This document shows, one piece after another, positions 44,243 through 53,326 of a stretch of DNA of 64,000 nucleotides. The stretch is taken from contig NZ_CAJE01000003.1 in NCBI RefSeq assembly GCF_000308215.1, positions 37,707 to 101,706 on the forward strand. The letters run 5' to 3'. The position numbers and the translations under genes are program-made. Source of the DNA: Methanomassiliicoccus luminyensis B10. Lineage in GTDB: Archaea > Thermoplasmatota > Thermoplasmata > Methanomassiliicoccales > Methanomassiliicoccaceae. How positions within the stretch are numbered: position 1 is the first letter of the stretch; every line of letters starts with the position of its first letter. Below the pieces are notes generated by a model. That model made no database searches, was not told the origin of the DNA, and saw only the letters and a list, made by a program, of their open reading frames with translations.

Positions 44243-44512
44243 TCAATAAGTGGGCTGCAACTGGATGTCCATGTTCTTCAGCCGCAGCCGGATGGGGCGC
44301 AGGATCTCGTTCTTGGTGAGGTCGTGGGGCTTCAGCCGCACCTTTATGACGTCCTTGGACTCCACCACGATCAATTGGTGGCCCCAGTACCGGAGGAGAT
44401 CCACCAAGTTCGACAGCTCTTCCCGCTTGGGGAGAGTGAACCCCTCAGTGGTTATGTGGAGGACGCCCAGATTCTCCCCGGTCTTGACGATATTGTATTC
44501 CGTGACGAACAT
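44243..44512 (-). CDS. Small conserved-looking protein, unknown
   Basis: 89 residues. Predicted alternating strands and one helix ([45 protein letters not shown]); the motif [19 protein letters not shown] suggests a small alpha/beta domain. It lies 164 bases upstream of pstB. A TATA-like TATAAAAAAG at 44547-44557 is well placed. No family recognised. Confidence 0.6.
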   Translation of the reverse strand: MFVTEYNIVKTGENLGVLHITTEGFTLPKREELSNLVDLLRYWGHQLIVVESKDVIKVRLKPHDLTKNEILRPIRLRLKNMDIQLQPTY

Positions 44513-45326
44513 CGTCAGGAATTATTTTAGCATCAACCTTATTAATCTTTTTTATATCGATAGTGGAGGATTGATGTCTCGTCTGGATGTCATCCAGCGC
44601 TCCGCTCTCTCATGGACATATTGCACATCCAGCAGTGTCCGTGGGGGCGTCGCGGTTCCATAGGAACGCCGGAGCGGCGGCGCATGCAATAGGGCCACAT
44701 CGCTCTCAATTGTAATGGCATGAACCAACTTGAAGCCTCTGTAATAGAGAAAAAGCTCCTGTTAGATGGGGTCCGTTTCACTATGCGTGATGAATTGGCA
44801 GCAATAGCTGCCAAGATAGACAAGGATCTAACCACAAGCTTGTCTCAAAGGTTTTTCAGGGGAATGTTCTATGTCTCCAGTCCCGATGAGATAGCCACAG
44901 GGGTCCGTGACTACTCACTCATGAAATGATAGCGGAGGGGTTGCAGATGAGAGGCTCAGACCCCTGGTATTTCGCGCTGGACTTGTCGCTCAGTAGATGG
45001 GGCCTCGGAAAGATGCGTCGTTGGTCCACCTTTGGAGTATTCGCACCAGATCGATATCGGACGGATCGCATCCTACCTGTCGCATTACCCGGGATGTTCA
45101 AGGCCGTGGTAGATGAGTAGTTCATATGGCACTTTCTTGGATCAGGCATGTAGCACCTTGAATATGAAGAATATGCGCCTAGTGGAAAATCTACCCTAAT
45201 TCAGTTCAGATATTTCATATTTTGAATGCGAGCCCAGTTAATAAAATAAAATAATAAAAAATAATTGTTGTTTTTATAAAACAAGAAGATTATAAAAAAG
45301 CATCGTGAGATTATCGGAAGATTTTT
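44513..45326. other. Gene-poor accessory stretch with decayed sequences
   Basis: About 810 bases without a convincing intact gene. A 69-codon plus-strand frame at 44720-44929 has a possible coiled pattern (ASVIEKKLLLDGVRF) but no visible promoter or ribosome site. A transposase-like remnant ends at 45120. From about 45180 to 45320 the sequence is strongly AT-rich (long A/T runs), unlike the GC-rich core. Confidence 0.45.
45057..45120 (+). pseudogene. Transposase-like remnant 1
   Basis: Across two frames this segment would read RIASYLSHYPG and then MFKAVVDE before a stop. It shares the exact 16-base string GATGTTCAAGGCCGTG with the remnant near 47101, which reads SYPMMFKAVLGMYLGSRF. The two look like fragments of the same insertion-sequence transposase family, which I cannot name. 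Confidence 0.35.
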
Positions 45327-46874
45327 TCAAGTCCTTTTCGGATTCATTATGTATTTAACAGATCTTCCCTTGCCTTCCCGGATTAAAATTCCATGTCCCG
45401 CCAATCCTTTTAGGTCCCGATTAGCTGTATCATATGCAACATTGAATTTTTTAACTAACCATCCGCTTGCCACCGATCCTGAGGTCAATACCTCTTTTAA
45501 GGCAGCAAGTTGTCTCTCATTCAACGTCGCCTCTATTGCCGGGGTCACAAGAAGTCGGCTCTCAGGCACGCGTATCTGGTCGATGTTCTCTCCAGGGCCT
45601 CGAAGAGTAACTTGAAAATAACCATCCTCTATGCTTATCGCGGGGTTATTCAATCCATGTTGAAACATCAGTTCACGCATTCTCATGAAGCCACTGCCTC
45701 TTTCCTCAATCTTCTGGAAATGGGACAGGCACTGGGCAATAAGAGGATTCCGTGAGCATGGTCGATAATTGCCACTCCGTAGCTTTGCTAGTGTTATCGG
45801 CGATGGAGGAAGACCGGGGCTAGATATTACCACCCTATCTGAAAAAACCTCCAATATTATTTTCCTACCTCGATCTTCATATTGTCTGTGGGCTACTGCA
45901 TTTACCAGAGCCTCTCTCAATGCCTCTTTCGGGTATTCGTCGATCCTCACTCGGTTCAGTCCCATAACCCTCATCGGATGTCGGGTATTGCGATCCACAA
46001 AAGACATTGCCTTTTCAATCATCTCTGGCAAAGGCCCCCATATATCCTCTTGATCTCTGGGCTCTCTGTCTTGGACCGTAGAGCGGTAAGCATCTGCCAT
46101 TATTCGAACCTGAGGAAATGCCGTTGAGGGATTACGCGCCAACATCAGTACGCCGGTAGCAGTGGCATAGTGCCCGCCATCGCTAAAGTTGCGATAGATC
46201 AAGCCACGAACTATGGCCTCTTTGACAAGATCGTCGGCCTGTAGAGGTTCCCCACTCTCCTTTGTTGATTCAAACAATCTTCGTGCTATGCCGTGATCCA
46301 AGTCATCCCAGGAAAGGCTGGTCAGAGTTTGCGACTCAAACGTTGAGGTCGCTTCGATGGTTTGTTCCGCAATGATGTCCTCATCGCTCGTTGACAATAT
46401 GTCATACTTTTCATCAAGTAGCCCGACGAGGGCAGCACGAACCTCTTTCTGGAGTTCAACGATGTTCCCAAAGCGCTTATATTTCAAACCGTCATCCGTA
46501 ATTTCCTTTAGAAAAGCCTCTGTAGCTTCATCTCTTTTAAATCGGCTATCCCCTTTAATAAAAACGAGACAGGATGCTCCAGCATCCTTTGCATGACGAT
46601 ACTCAGCATGGGTCACGGAGATATCGCCAAGTTCTTTGATTTTATTCCCGTATTCACTTCCTACTATCAACAGGTAAATTGGACAACTGTGGATTGTTTT
46701 TAAGCATCCATCGATCGCTCTTTCCGGAGAGGCGGGTTGTAGCTCATACAGTACTGGCGATATTTGAGAAGCTAAGAATTGATCAGAGATTATGAGGTTG
46801 TTGATGATTAGGCGCTCATCCTCCAATTCCTTTTGAGCCGAACTCACGAACGCACGAAATTTCCCGCTAGTCAA
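45327..46874 (-). CDS. DUF4062-HATPase-winged-helix fusion, possible defence protein
   Basis: 515 residues. Residues 1-110 are a DUF4062 domain (FRAFVSSAQKELEDERLIIN at the start, PIYLLIVGSEYG), a TIR-like fold often found in defence proteins. Residues 195-415 match the GHKL ATPase part of COG2865-type regulators: EYPKEALREALVNAVAHRQYED (Bergerat-like helix), FSDRVVISSPGLPP and KIEERGSGFMRMRELM. The C-terminal 80 residues are a winged helix (LKEVLTSGSVASGWLVKKFNV). In usual relatives the N-terminus is an AlbA_2 (Schlafen) domain. AT-rich codon use differs from the flanking core, which suggests transfer. Confidence 0.8.
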   Translation of the reverse strand: MTSGKFRAFVSSAQKELEDERLIINNLIISDQFLASQISPVLYELQPASPERAIDGCLKTIHSCPIYLLIVGSEYGNKIKELGDISVTHAEYRHAKDAGASCLVFIKGDSRFKRDEATEAFLKEITDDGLKYKRFGNIVELQKEVRAALVGLLDEKYDILSTSDEDIIAEQTIEATSTFESQTLTSLSWDDLDHGIARRLFESTKESGEPLQADDLVKEAIVRGLIYRNFSDGGHYATATGVLMLARNPSTAFPQVRIMADAYRSTVQDREPRDQEDIWGPLPEMIEKAMSFVDRNTRHPMRVMGLNRVRIDEYPKEALREALVNAVAHRQYEDRGRKIILEVFSDRVVISSPGLPPSPITLAKLRSGNYRPCSRNPLIAQCLSHFQKIEERGSGFMRMRELMFQHGLNNPAISIEDGYFQVTLRGPGENIDQIRVPESRLLVTPAIEATLNERQLAALKEVLTSGSVASGWLVKKFNVAYDTANRDLKGLAGHGILIREGKGRSVKYIMNPKRT

Positions 46875-47798
46875 ATGGTATTCACATCCACGAAAACGTT
46901 CATATTATTTTTATTTGAGTGATATGAACTGGTTATGCATTCACATGAATAATAATTATCGGTCTGTGGGCTGGCCTACCAGGGCTTAACTCCGAGTCCG
47001 AAGAGTTGACAGAGGAACAGTCGTCGCAGGTCAACTGTTGGAGCGCTCCCGCCTGATGAACTGAGGATGGGCCGCGCCCCACCTGACGTCTTATCCGATG
47101 ATGTTCAAGGCCGTGTTGGGAATGTATCTTGGTAGCCGTTTCTCGGATCTAGTGTGCTGGCTTCGAAGGTGAAGGACAAATATCCGATGAGGGAGGAGTT
47201 CTACCTTCACTCCTTGCTCAGTGAGATTCCAAGAACGAATGGTCACATAGTGAAGGATGAGTGGTTAAGAGGCGGCAGGCACATCATAAGGTGTAAAAAA
47301 AGAGAGCAGAGATGTGGTATGGCCAACATCAAGCTGACGTTGGACAAGGCGGCAGACTGTATGTCGGAAAGTTGCATAACTACGAGAACGAGCGAGCGCT
47401 CAAGGAATCCAGGTTCATGTCGCCGCCGTTCGGAAGCAAGGCCTTAATGGTGCGCCCCATCCGCAAGTGCGGTCGATTCAACAGGAAGTGTCGGACGTGG
47501 GCAGCTACCGCCCGGGGCAATCAACTGGGAGACGAAGCGATGAAACATGCAGAGATCGACTATCGCAGGCTCGCGATTCTGCGGCAGCGGCAGCCTAGTG
47601 CTCCCTCCGGCAAGCCGAGGCGAATATGATTATCGTCGGCCAAGGCTCCTCTGATGCTGAAGCGGACATCGCGGAGAAGACGTTTCACAGCATGTCATGA
47701 TTGTAGCACTATGGGCCGGATTTGGACCTGGCGGAGAATGGGTGGGCGCGGCCGGGACCGGCGGAAGAAATATAGCTTGAATAGGGTCTTTTCTCCGC
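46875..47798. other. Accessory intergenic region
   Basis: About 920 bases. 46875-46960 is AT-rich and holds the promoter of the DUF4062 gene. From 47078 to 47629 decayed coding sequence is visible (see pseudogene). The last 150 bases are GC-rich and carry the promoter of the corrinoid activator gene (AAATATAG at 47768-47775). Confidence 0.5.
47078..47629 (+). pseudogene. Decayed transposase-like gene (remnant 2)
   Basis: Reads in pieces through three frames: HLTSYPMMFKAVLGMYL and SRFSDLVCWLRR to a stop, then VKDKYPMREEFYLHSLLSEI with TNGHIVKDEWLRGGRHII, then LYVGKLHNYENERALKESRF. Each piece looks protein-like but no single frame stays open, as in an inactivated insertion sequence. No terminal repeats or target duplications were found by eye. 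Family assignment is weak. Confidence 0.35.
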
Positions 47799-49667
47799 GT
47801 GAAGCGCAGGGTCTCGTTCTTCCCCGGCAGCACCTCCGTCGAGGTCGATGACGGAGCGACAGTGCTCGACGCCGCGGTGGCTGCGGGCGTGCCGGTGAAC
47901 AGCGTGTGCGGGGGCAAGGGGACCTGCGGCAAGTGCGTGGTCATCGTGGACGGGCCCACCGCGATGACGGGAAAGGGGAACCTGTCCGATGAGGAGGTCG
48001 GGCTGGGCTACCGGCTGGCCTGCCTCACCGAGGTGAAGGGCGACCTGACGGTGTTCGTGCCGGAGGGCTCCCAGGTCCGTGAGCAGCAGATCATGACCAC
48101 GTACCGGAAGGAAGAGGCCGGCAAGCTGTCCCCCCTCGCGGAGCGCAGGATGGCGGACATGCCGGCGCCGAGCCTCGACGACAGCACCGCCGACCTGGAG
48201 CGGTTCCTGAACGCCCTGGGGGTGCCGGACCTGGAGGTGCCCCTGCCCCTCCTCAAGCGGCTGCCCAGGACGCTCCGGGACAGCGGATGGCGCGTGAGCG
48301 CGCTCATCGGGCGCACTGACCGCGGCCGGAGGCTCATGGACGTTCGCAGCGCCGCTCAAAGTCCCAAGGAGTACGGCATCGCCGTGGACATCGGAACGAC
48401 CACGGTCGTAGCCGAGCTGGTGGACCTTTCCACCGGGGACCCCGTCGCGCAGTCCTCCGATTACAACCGGCAGATCGTCGCGGGCGAGGACGTGCTGTCC
48501 CGCATAGCCTTCGCCGAGGAGAAGGGCGCCGGCCGCCTGACCGAGCTCGTCCTCGATACCATCAACGGCCTCGTCGGGCAGCTGTGCGAGGAAAGGGACG
48601 AGAAGCGTAGATATCACTCCGGCATCTGCGGCGACGACATCGTAGCCGTGAGCGTGGGCGGCAACACCGTCATGACGCACCTGTTCCTGGGCCTCGATCC
48701 CAAGAACATCCGGTACGAGCCGTACATCCCCACCGCCGGCATCCCACCGATCACGAGGGCGCAGGAGGTCGGGCTGAGGGTGCACCCCGAGGCCCCGGTG
48801 TATTGCGTTCCCGGCCGAGCCTCCTATGTCGGCGGGGACATCACCGCCGACGTGCTGCTGTCCGGTCTCCACGCCAAGGACGAGCTGGCAATGCTCATCG
48901 ACGTCGGCACCAACGGGGAAGTGGTCTTGGGCGACCGGGATTGGATGGTGTGCTGCTCCACCTCCGCCGGACCGGCCTTCGAGGGCGGGGAGGTCTCCTG
49001 CGGCATGAGGGCCATGACCGGGGCGATCGACTCGGTGTCCATCAAGGATTACGACATCGACATCACCACTATCCGCAAGACCCCCCCGGCCGGCATATGC
49101 GGCTCCGGCCTCATCGACCTCATAGCGCAGATGTTCCTGGCCGGCTTCGTGGACAAGAAGGGCCGCATCGCCGCATCCGGTTCGGAGCGGGTACGCTCGT
49201 CCGGCCGGGGGATGGAGTTCGTGGTCCATCCCGGGCAGGGGGGGAAGAAGGACATCTTCGTCACCGACGACGATATCTCCAATGTCATCAGGACCAAGGC
49301 GGCCATCTACGCCGGCTGCTCGGTGCTGCTGCAGAGCGTGGGCAAGAGCTTTGACGACGTCGAGCGCCTGTATATCGCCGGCGGGTTCGGCAACTACATC
49401 AACGTCCCCAACGCCCAGGCCATCGGGCTGCTCCCGGACGTGCCGAAGGAGAAGTTCGAGTTCCTCGGCAACGCCTCGCTGGGCGGGGCGGAGCTGTGCC
49501 TGCTGTCCGAGGACAGGAGGGCGGAGGCCCGCTCCATCTATGATCGGATGACGTACCTGGACCTGTCCTCGTCATCGGCCTTCTTCGACCAGTACTCCTC
49601 CGCGCTGTTCCTGCCGCACACCGACCTGGAGCGGTTCCCCCGGGTCAGGGAGCGGATGAGGGCGTGA
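47799..49667 (+). CDS. Corrinoid activation protein (RACo-like; ferredoxin + ASKHA domain)
   Basis: 622 residues from GTG. The N-terminal [2Fe-2S] ferredoxin domain has CGGKGTCGKC and later RLAC (about residues 38-76). A linker is followed by an actin-like ASKHA ATPase domain of the DUF4445 type: GIAVDIGTTTVVAELVDL, VSVGGNTVMTHLFLG, MLIDVGTNGEVVLG, AGICGSGLIDLIAQM and YIAGGFGNYINV. Such proteins use ATP to reduce inactive Co(II) to Co(I) in the corrinoid protein AcsCD. Probably leaderless (TATA at 47768-47775). It is an isolated gene inside the accessory stretch. Confidence 0.92.
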   Translation: MKRRVSFFPGSTSVEVDDGATVLDAAVAAGVPVNSVCGGKGTCGKCVVIVDGPTAMTGKGNLSDEEVGLGYRLACLTEVKGDLTVFVPEGSQVREQQIMTTYRKEEAGKLSPLAERRMADMPAPSLDDSTADLERFLNALGVPDLEVPLPLLKRLPRTLRDSGWRVSALIGRTDRGRRLMDVRSAAQSPKEYGIAVDIGTTTVVAELVDLSTGDPVAQSSDYNRQIVAGEDVLSRIAFAEEKGAGRLTELVLDTINGLVGQLCEERDEKRRYHSGICGDDIVAVSVGGNTVMTHLFLGLDPKNIRYEPYIPTAGIPPITRAQEVGLRVHPEAPVYCVPGRASYVGGDITADVLLSGLHAKDELAMLIDVGTNGEVVLGDRDWMVCCSTSAGPAFEGGEVSCGMRAMTGAIDSVSIKDYDIDITTIRKTPPAGICGSGLIDLIAQMFLAGFVDKKGRIAASGSERVRSSGRGMEFVVHPGQGGKKDIFVTDDDISNVIRTKAAIYAGCSVLLQSVGKSFDDVERLYIAGGFGNYINVPNAQAIGLLPDVPKEKFEFLGNASLGGAELCLLSEDRRAEARSIYDRMTYLDLSSSSAFFDQYSSALFLPHTDLERFPRVRERMRA

Positions 49668-50144
49668 GGCATTGGCTGAGTTAATGTCGTTGTAGTCCGC
49701 ACCGACTTAAGGTGACCCAGTCTCCAGTCCCCGGAGACAATGCCGAAGCTGTCGCAGGACACTTGCGAAGGAGGGTCAGAGGAACGTCGGCAGGCGGCGA
49801 TTAAGAGGATTGGGGCCCGGGACGTGAAGGTCGTCGAGCTCATCGGGGTTGGGAAGATCCCCATAGGGTCTTGGAGAGCGTGGACGAGGGATTGGAGGAA
49901 TCGTTCAAATGCGGTGCCCCTCTGCCGAAGAAAGTGGTGTTAGAAGTCGAGTACGGGCTGACGTTCCTTGACGTGATATGTGAGGCATCATCTGACGGGT
50001 CCCCCACCATACACGGAACTCACTACGCTGGCAACGAGGATGCCGGCCCTCTTCGTGCAGCGAGGGCCGAGGGGTCGAAGTGATCAAACACTCTTTTTAT
50101 CAAGTGATGGGCCGGATCTTCAGAGCACGCAGCATACCGTCTTG
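49668..50144. other. Intergenic region with a possible decayed small gene
   Basis: 477 bases with no intact gene supported. On the plus strand a frame reads KVVELIGVGKIPIGSW near 49826-49874 and then, in another frame, ESVDEGLEESFKCGAPL with KKVVLEVEYGLTFLDV. The first piece recalls the start of dodecin-like proteins, and the two together could be a frameshifted small flavin- or ligand-binding protein. Weak evidence. Confidence 0.35.
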
Positions 50145-51281
50145 TCATTGCATTTTCCTGCCCTTCAGCAACCCCTTGAACTCCGCTAGCGGGTCTTTGA
50201 TGCGGTACCTCAAAGACCGGGTCTTGCCAAAGGATTCCAGGGCGCCCCGCTCTACCAGTTCGGAGAGGCGTTTGCGTATCGTCTGCTCACTTGTAGTGCC
50301 TATCCAATCCCTCGCTTGGGCCACGGAGAAGGTGTCCTTGTGCGCTCGCGCCTTGATCAATATCCTCCGGGATTGTTCATCGATGTCTGCTCCCAAGAGG
50401 TCCTTCTTGGACAGTGTCGAGTAAGCCTCCTCGTAGCCCTTAAGCACAGCGATGGAGACGAAGTCGTTCAGTTCTTTGTAGGAGCCGCTTTCATCCGCAT
50501 AGCCCAGCAGATCGTAGTACAGCTCTTGGTCTTCGACCATCATTCTATCTATTTTGCACAGATGGGAGTTCTTTAGCGCTCTGTCTTGCAGATATAGATG
50601 GAAAAGGCATCGTCCGGTCCTTCCATTCCCATCTTCGAAGGGATGGATGCTCTCAAACTCATGGAACATGACCGTGGCCGCGGCGATCGGTTCGTACGCC
50701 AATGCTTTTTCCTTCGTCCATTCCAGGAGGGAGGACATTTCGGCCCGTATGTGCTCTGGAGGGGCAGGGATGAAATGCTCTTCCCCCGTCGTAGTGTCGC
50801 CTACGATGGCAAACTTATTGCGATAGGCCCCTATCTTCGAATTGTTCCCTGTGCCTTCTAAAAGGTATCTGTTCAGAGAACATATCGAATCATGGGTCCA
50901 AGGCAATCCATATGGCTCGGGATCGAACAGATGGACCAAGTAGTTGATGATCTCTTGAACGGGTCCGGGCGCACGCTCTTGGATATGGCCGGACAGAGTG
51001 GCCAAAGTTACTCTCCTGACCTCTCCTTCGGAAAGAGGGTTCCCTTCCAGTTTGGTAGACCAATGGATGTTCGATGCATAGGCACTGGTGACCAGGTCAA
51101 AATAATCATCCGCGCTAAGGAAGAACCGCTCGAACTCCTGGTCCATTTCCCTGATCTTCCGGACCCGTGAGATGAATTCGGGAGTGACCATGATCTCGGG
51201 ATCGAAGGGATCTTTGTGCCTGTGCCTTACTGGATATCCCTTAGGCTTGAATGTTGCAAGATAGTGATATTCATTTATCAT
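50145..51281 (-). CDS. Fic-family AMP-transferase-like protein
   Basis: 378 residues. The catalytic motif is HPFEDGNGRTGR near residue 213, complete for AMPylation. An inhibitory-helix motif SxxxEGN is visible in STKLEGNPLS near residue 75, so activity is probably self-restrained (class II Fic). The C-terminus (about 300-360) is a winged helix (QSRRILIKARAHKDTFSVAQA, TIRKRLSELVERGALESF). The upstream region 51270-51350 is AT-rich with inverted copies of ATTATGATATT, a possible autoregulatory operator. Likely horizontally moved. Confidence 0.88.
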   Translation of the reverse strand: MINEYHYLATFKPKGYPVRHRHKDPFDPEIMVTPEFISRVRKIREMDQEFERFFLSADDYFDLVTSAYASNIHWSTKLEGNPLSEGEVRRVTLATLSGHIQERAPGPVQEIINYLVHLFDPEPYGLPWTHDSICSLNRYLLEGTGNNSKIGAYRNKFAIVGDTTTGEEHFIPAPPEHIRAEMSSLLEWTKEKALAYEPIAAATVMFHEFESIHPFEDGNGRTGRCLFHLYLQDRALKNSHLCKIDRMMVEDQELYYDLLGYADESGSYKELNDFVSIAVLKGYEEAYSTLSKKDLLGADIDEQSRRILIKARAHKDTFSVAQARDWIGTTSEQTIRKRLSELVERGALESFGKTRSLRYRIKDPLAEFKGLLKGRKMQ

Positions 51282-51449
51282 AATATTTCATCATATTTCA
51301 AGTCACTATATTAACTTTGTTGCTATTATGATATTTATTTATTGTAATCTTTGTCCACTTTGCCTGAGCACGGCCCCCATATGATCCGAGATGATGGCGG
51401 TGTCCGTAGAATCGGCAACCTTTATTACGACCGAGTCTCTTGAGCGCTC

Positions 51450-52472
51450 GTGGACTGGAACTGCGCACCCAGCTGCATCGGCTCGTTACCGCACACCGAC
51501 CCCGTGAAGGCGGTCGACCTCGTCCTGGAAAAGCTCAAGACCATGCCTTTCTGGCCCCAGTTGCCCTGCCGGGGCTTCCGGGAGAACATGTACAACCAGT
51601 TCGCCTGCTACCTGCCTGGCACCAGGGTGGATGAGGAAAAGAAGAAGCTCACCGTGGACCTGGACAGCTACGACCCGGAGGACATATACACCCGGATAGT
51701 GACGGAGGACGTCGCTTCCTTCGCCCTCCCCAAGGAGAGCTTCGCCGGGTTCCACGAACTGATGTCCCGCGAGCTGCCGGCGACGACGAAGGCGCTGAAG
51801 GGGCAGGTCACCGGACCCATCTCCCTGGGCCTCCAGGTGGTCGACCGGAACGCCAAATCCATCATCTACGACGAGGCGTACTTCGAGATCGTGCGCAAGA
51901 ACCTCAACCTCATGGCGAGGTGGCAGGAGGGAGAGCTGAGGAAGAAGTTCCCCCAGACCGCCATCTTCCTGGACGAGCCGTACCTCAGCCTCATCGGCAC
52001 CCCCTTCGCCAGCGTGCCCCCCGCCGACGTGGTCAGCTACATCAACGACACGCTCTCCGGACTGGAAGGGGCCAAAGGCATCCACTGCTGCGCCAACACC
52101 GATTGGCCTTTGGTGATGAGCACCGACGCGGACCTGCTGTCCTTCGATGCCTATGACTACGGCCACACCATGGTCCTGTACCCCGAGGAGGTGGAGCGCT
52201 TCCTGAAGAGGGGGGGCTGCCTGTCCTGGGGCGCCATCCCGAACAACGAGGAGACCGTGGCCGGAGAGACCGTCCCCTCGCTCGTGGAGAGGCTGGAGAA
52301 GCTGTTCCGCTCCCTCGGGGACAAGGGTGTCGACCGTGAGCTGATATTGAAGAACTCCATCCTGACGCCGCAGTGCGGCCTGGGCGGTCTGGACGAGGCG
52401 ACCAGCGGCAAGGTCATGGACCTGCTGAACGGCGTGTCCGAGGCGCTGAGGTCCAAGTACTCCCTGGAGTGA
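51450..52472 (+). CDS. Core methionine synthase (short MetE-like; corrinoid-linked)
   Basis: 340 residues from GTG, corresponding only to the catalytic C-terminal barrel of MetE. Landmarks: QVTGPISLGLQ, FLDEPYLS, GIHCCANTDWP, LLSFDAYDYG, CLSWGAIP, ILTPQCGLGG. Histidine-cysteine (HCCAN) and late cysteine (TPQCGL) are the zinc ligands. Short forms of this kind accept methyl groups from the corrinoid iron-sulfur protein rather than from methyl-folate in Dehalococcoides-type pathways. It is followed by cooC after 2 bases, so a role tied to AcsCD is a reasonable inference. TATA-like CTTTATTA at 51420 gives a leaderless start. Confidence 0.82.
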   Translation: MDWNCAPSCIGSLPHTDPVKAVDLVLEKLKTMPFWPQLPCRGFRENMYNQFACYLPGTRVDEEKKKLTVDLDSYDPEDIYTRIVTEDVASFALPKESFAGFHELMSRELPATTKALKGQVTGPISLGLQVVDRNAKSIIYDEAYFEIVRKNLNLMARWQEGELRKKFPQTAIFLDEPYLSLIGTPFASVPPADVVSYINDTLSGLEGAKGIHCCANTDWPLVMSTDADLLSFDAYDYGHTMVLYPEEVERFLKRGGCLSWGAIPNNEETVAGETVPSLVERLEKLFRSLGDKGVDRELILKNSILTPQCGLGGLDEATSGKVMDLLNGVSEALRSKYSLE

Positions 52473-52474
52473 GC

Positions 52475-53224
52475 ATGGCGTTCGTGGCGGCGGTGGCCGG
52501 CAAGGGAGGCGTGGGCAAATCCACCATCTCCGCCATATTGGTCCGCGCTTTGGCGGAGAGGTCCGGGAAAGTGGTCCTGGCCGTCGACGCCGATCCTAAC
52601 TCCAATCTCGGCGAGAAGCTGGGCGTGAAGGCGGAGAGGACCATCGGCGATCTGCGCGAGGACCTGCTGAAGAGGGCCGAGGAGATCTCCGCCGGCGGAT
52701 CGAAGCAGGACGCCGTGCTGTACCAGCTCCGCCTGGCCATGGTGGAGGGGAAGGACTTCGACCTGGTGACCATGGGGAGGCAGGAAGGAAGGGGCTGCTA
52801 CTGCTACATCAACAACCTGCTGCGGACCTTCCTCGACGACGTCATGGATCGATATCCGTACGTCATCATCGACAACGAGGCGGGGATGGAGCACCTGTCC
52901 AGGCGCACCTGCCAGAAGATGGACGTTCTCATCGTGGTCTCCGACGCCACTGCCGTGGGGCTGAGAACGGCGGAGCGCATCCTCGATCTCGCCAGGGCCA
53001 TGGAGATCGACGTGAGGTCGTCAGTTCTTCTCATCAACCGATCGTCCGGGGAGCTGCCGGAGCCATCGAAGGAGCTGGTACCGTCCGGCTTCGACAGGAC
53101 GGTGGTGCTGCCGTTCGACCGAGCCATCGAGGAGCTCGCCATCTCCGGCGCGCCCCTGGCCTCGCTGCCCCAGGACAGCGCGCTGTTCATCGCGGTGAGG
53201 GAGTTCGCCGACGGCCTCCGCTGA
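52475..53224 (+). CDS. cooC: CooC/AcsF-type nickel-insertion ATPase
   Basis: 249 residues. A deviant Walker A AVAGKGGVGKSTISAIL at the N-terminus with the signature lysine, DADPNSNLG switch, CYCYINNLL cysteine pair for nickel/zinc at the dimer interface (near residue 108) and IIDNEAGMEHLSRRT match CooC/AcsF. It loads nickel into CO dehydrogenase or acetyl-CoA synthase. Co-transcribed with the core methionine synthase. Confidence 0.93.
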   Translation: MAFVAAVAGKGGVGKSTISAILVRALAERSGKVVLAVDADPNSNLGEKLGVKAERTIGDLREDLLKRAEEISAGGSKQDAVLYQLRLAMVEGKDFDLVTMGRQEGRGCYCYINNLLRTFLDDVMDRYPYVIIDNEAGMEHLSRRTCQKMDVLIVVSDATAVGLRTAERILDLARAMEIDVRSSVLLINRSSGELPEPSKELVPSGFDRTVVLPFDRAIEELAISGAPLASLPQDSALFIAVREFADGLR

Positions 53225-53326
53225 TCTCCGGTTTGTGGTATTTCTTCGATTCTCTGTATTGAAAGCAAATTATAAATGGTCACACTCCCTCGATGGTCCG
53301 GGAAGTAGAGGCCTGGTGGGAAGTTC

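Noticed and set aside
44720..44929. 69-codon plus-strand frame as a gene
   Set aside because: No ribosome site, no promoter at a sensible distance and no recognisable fold, inside a decayed region.
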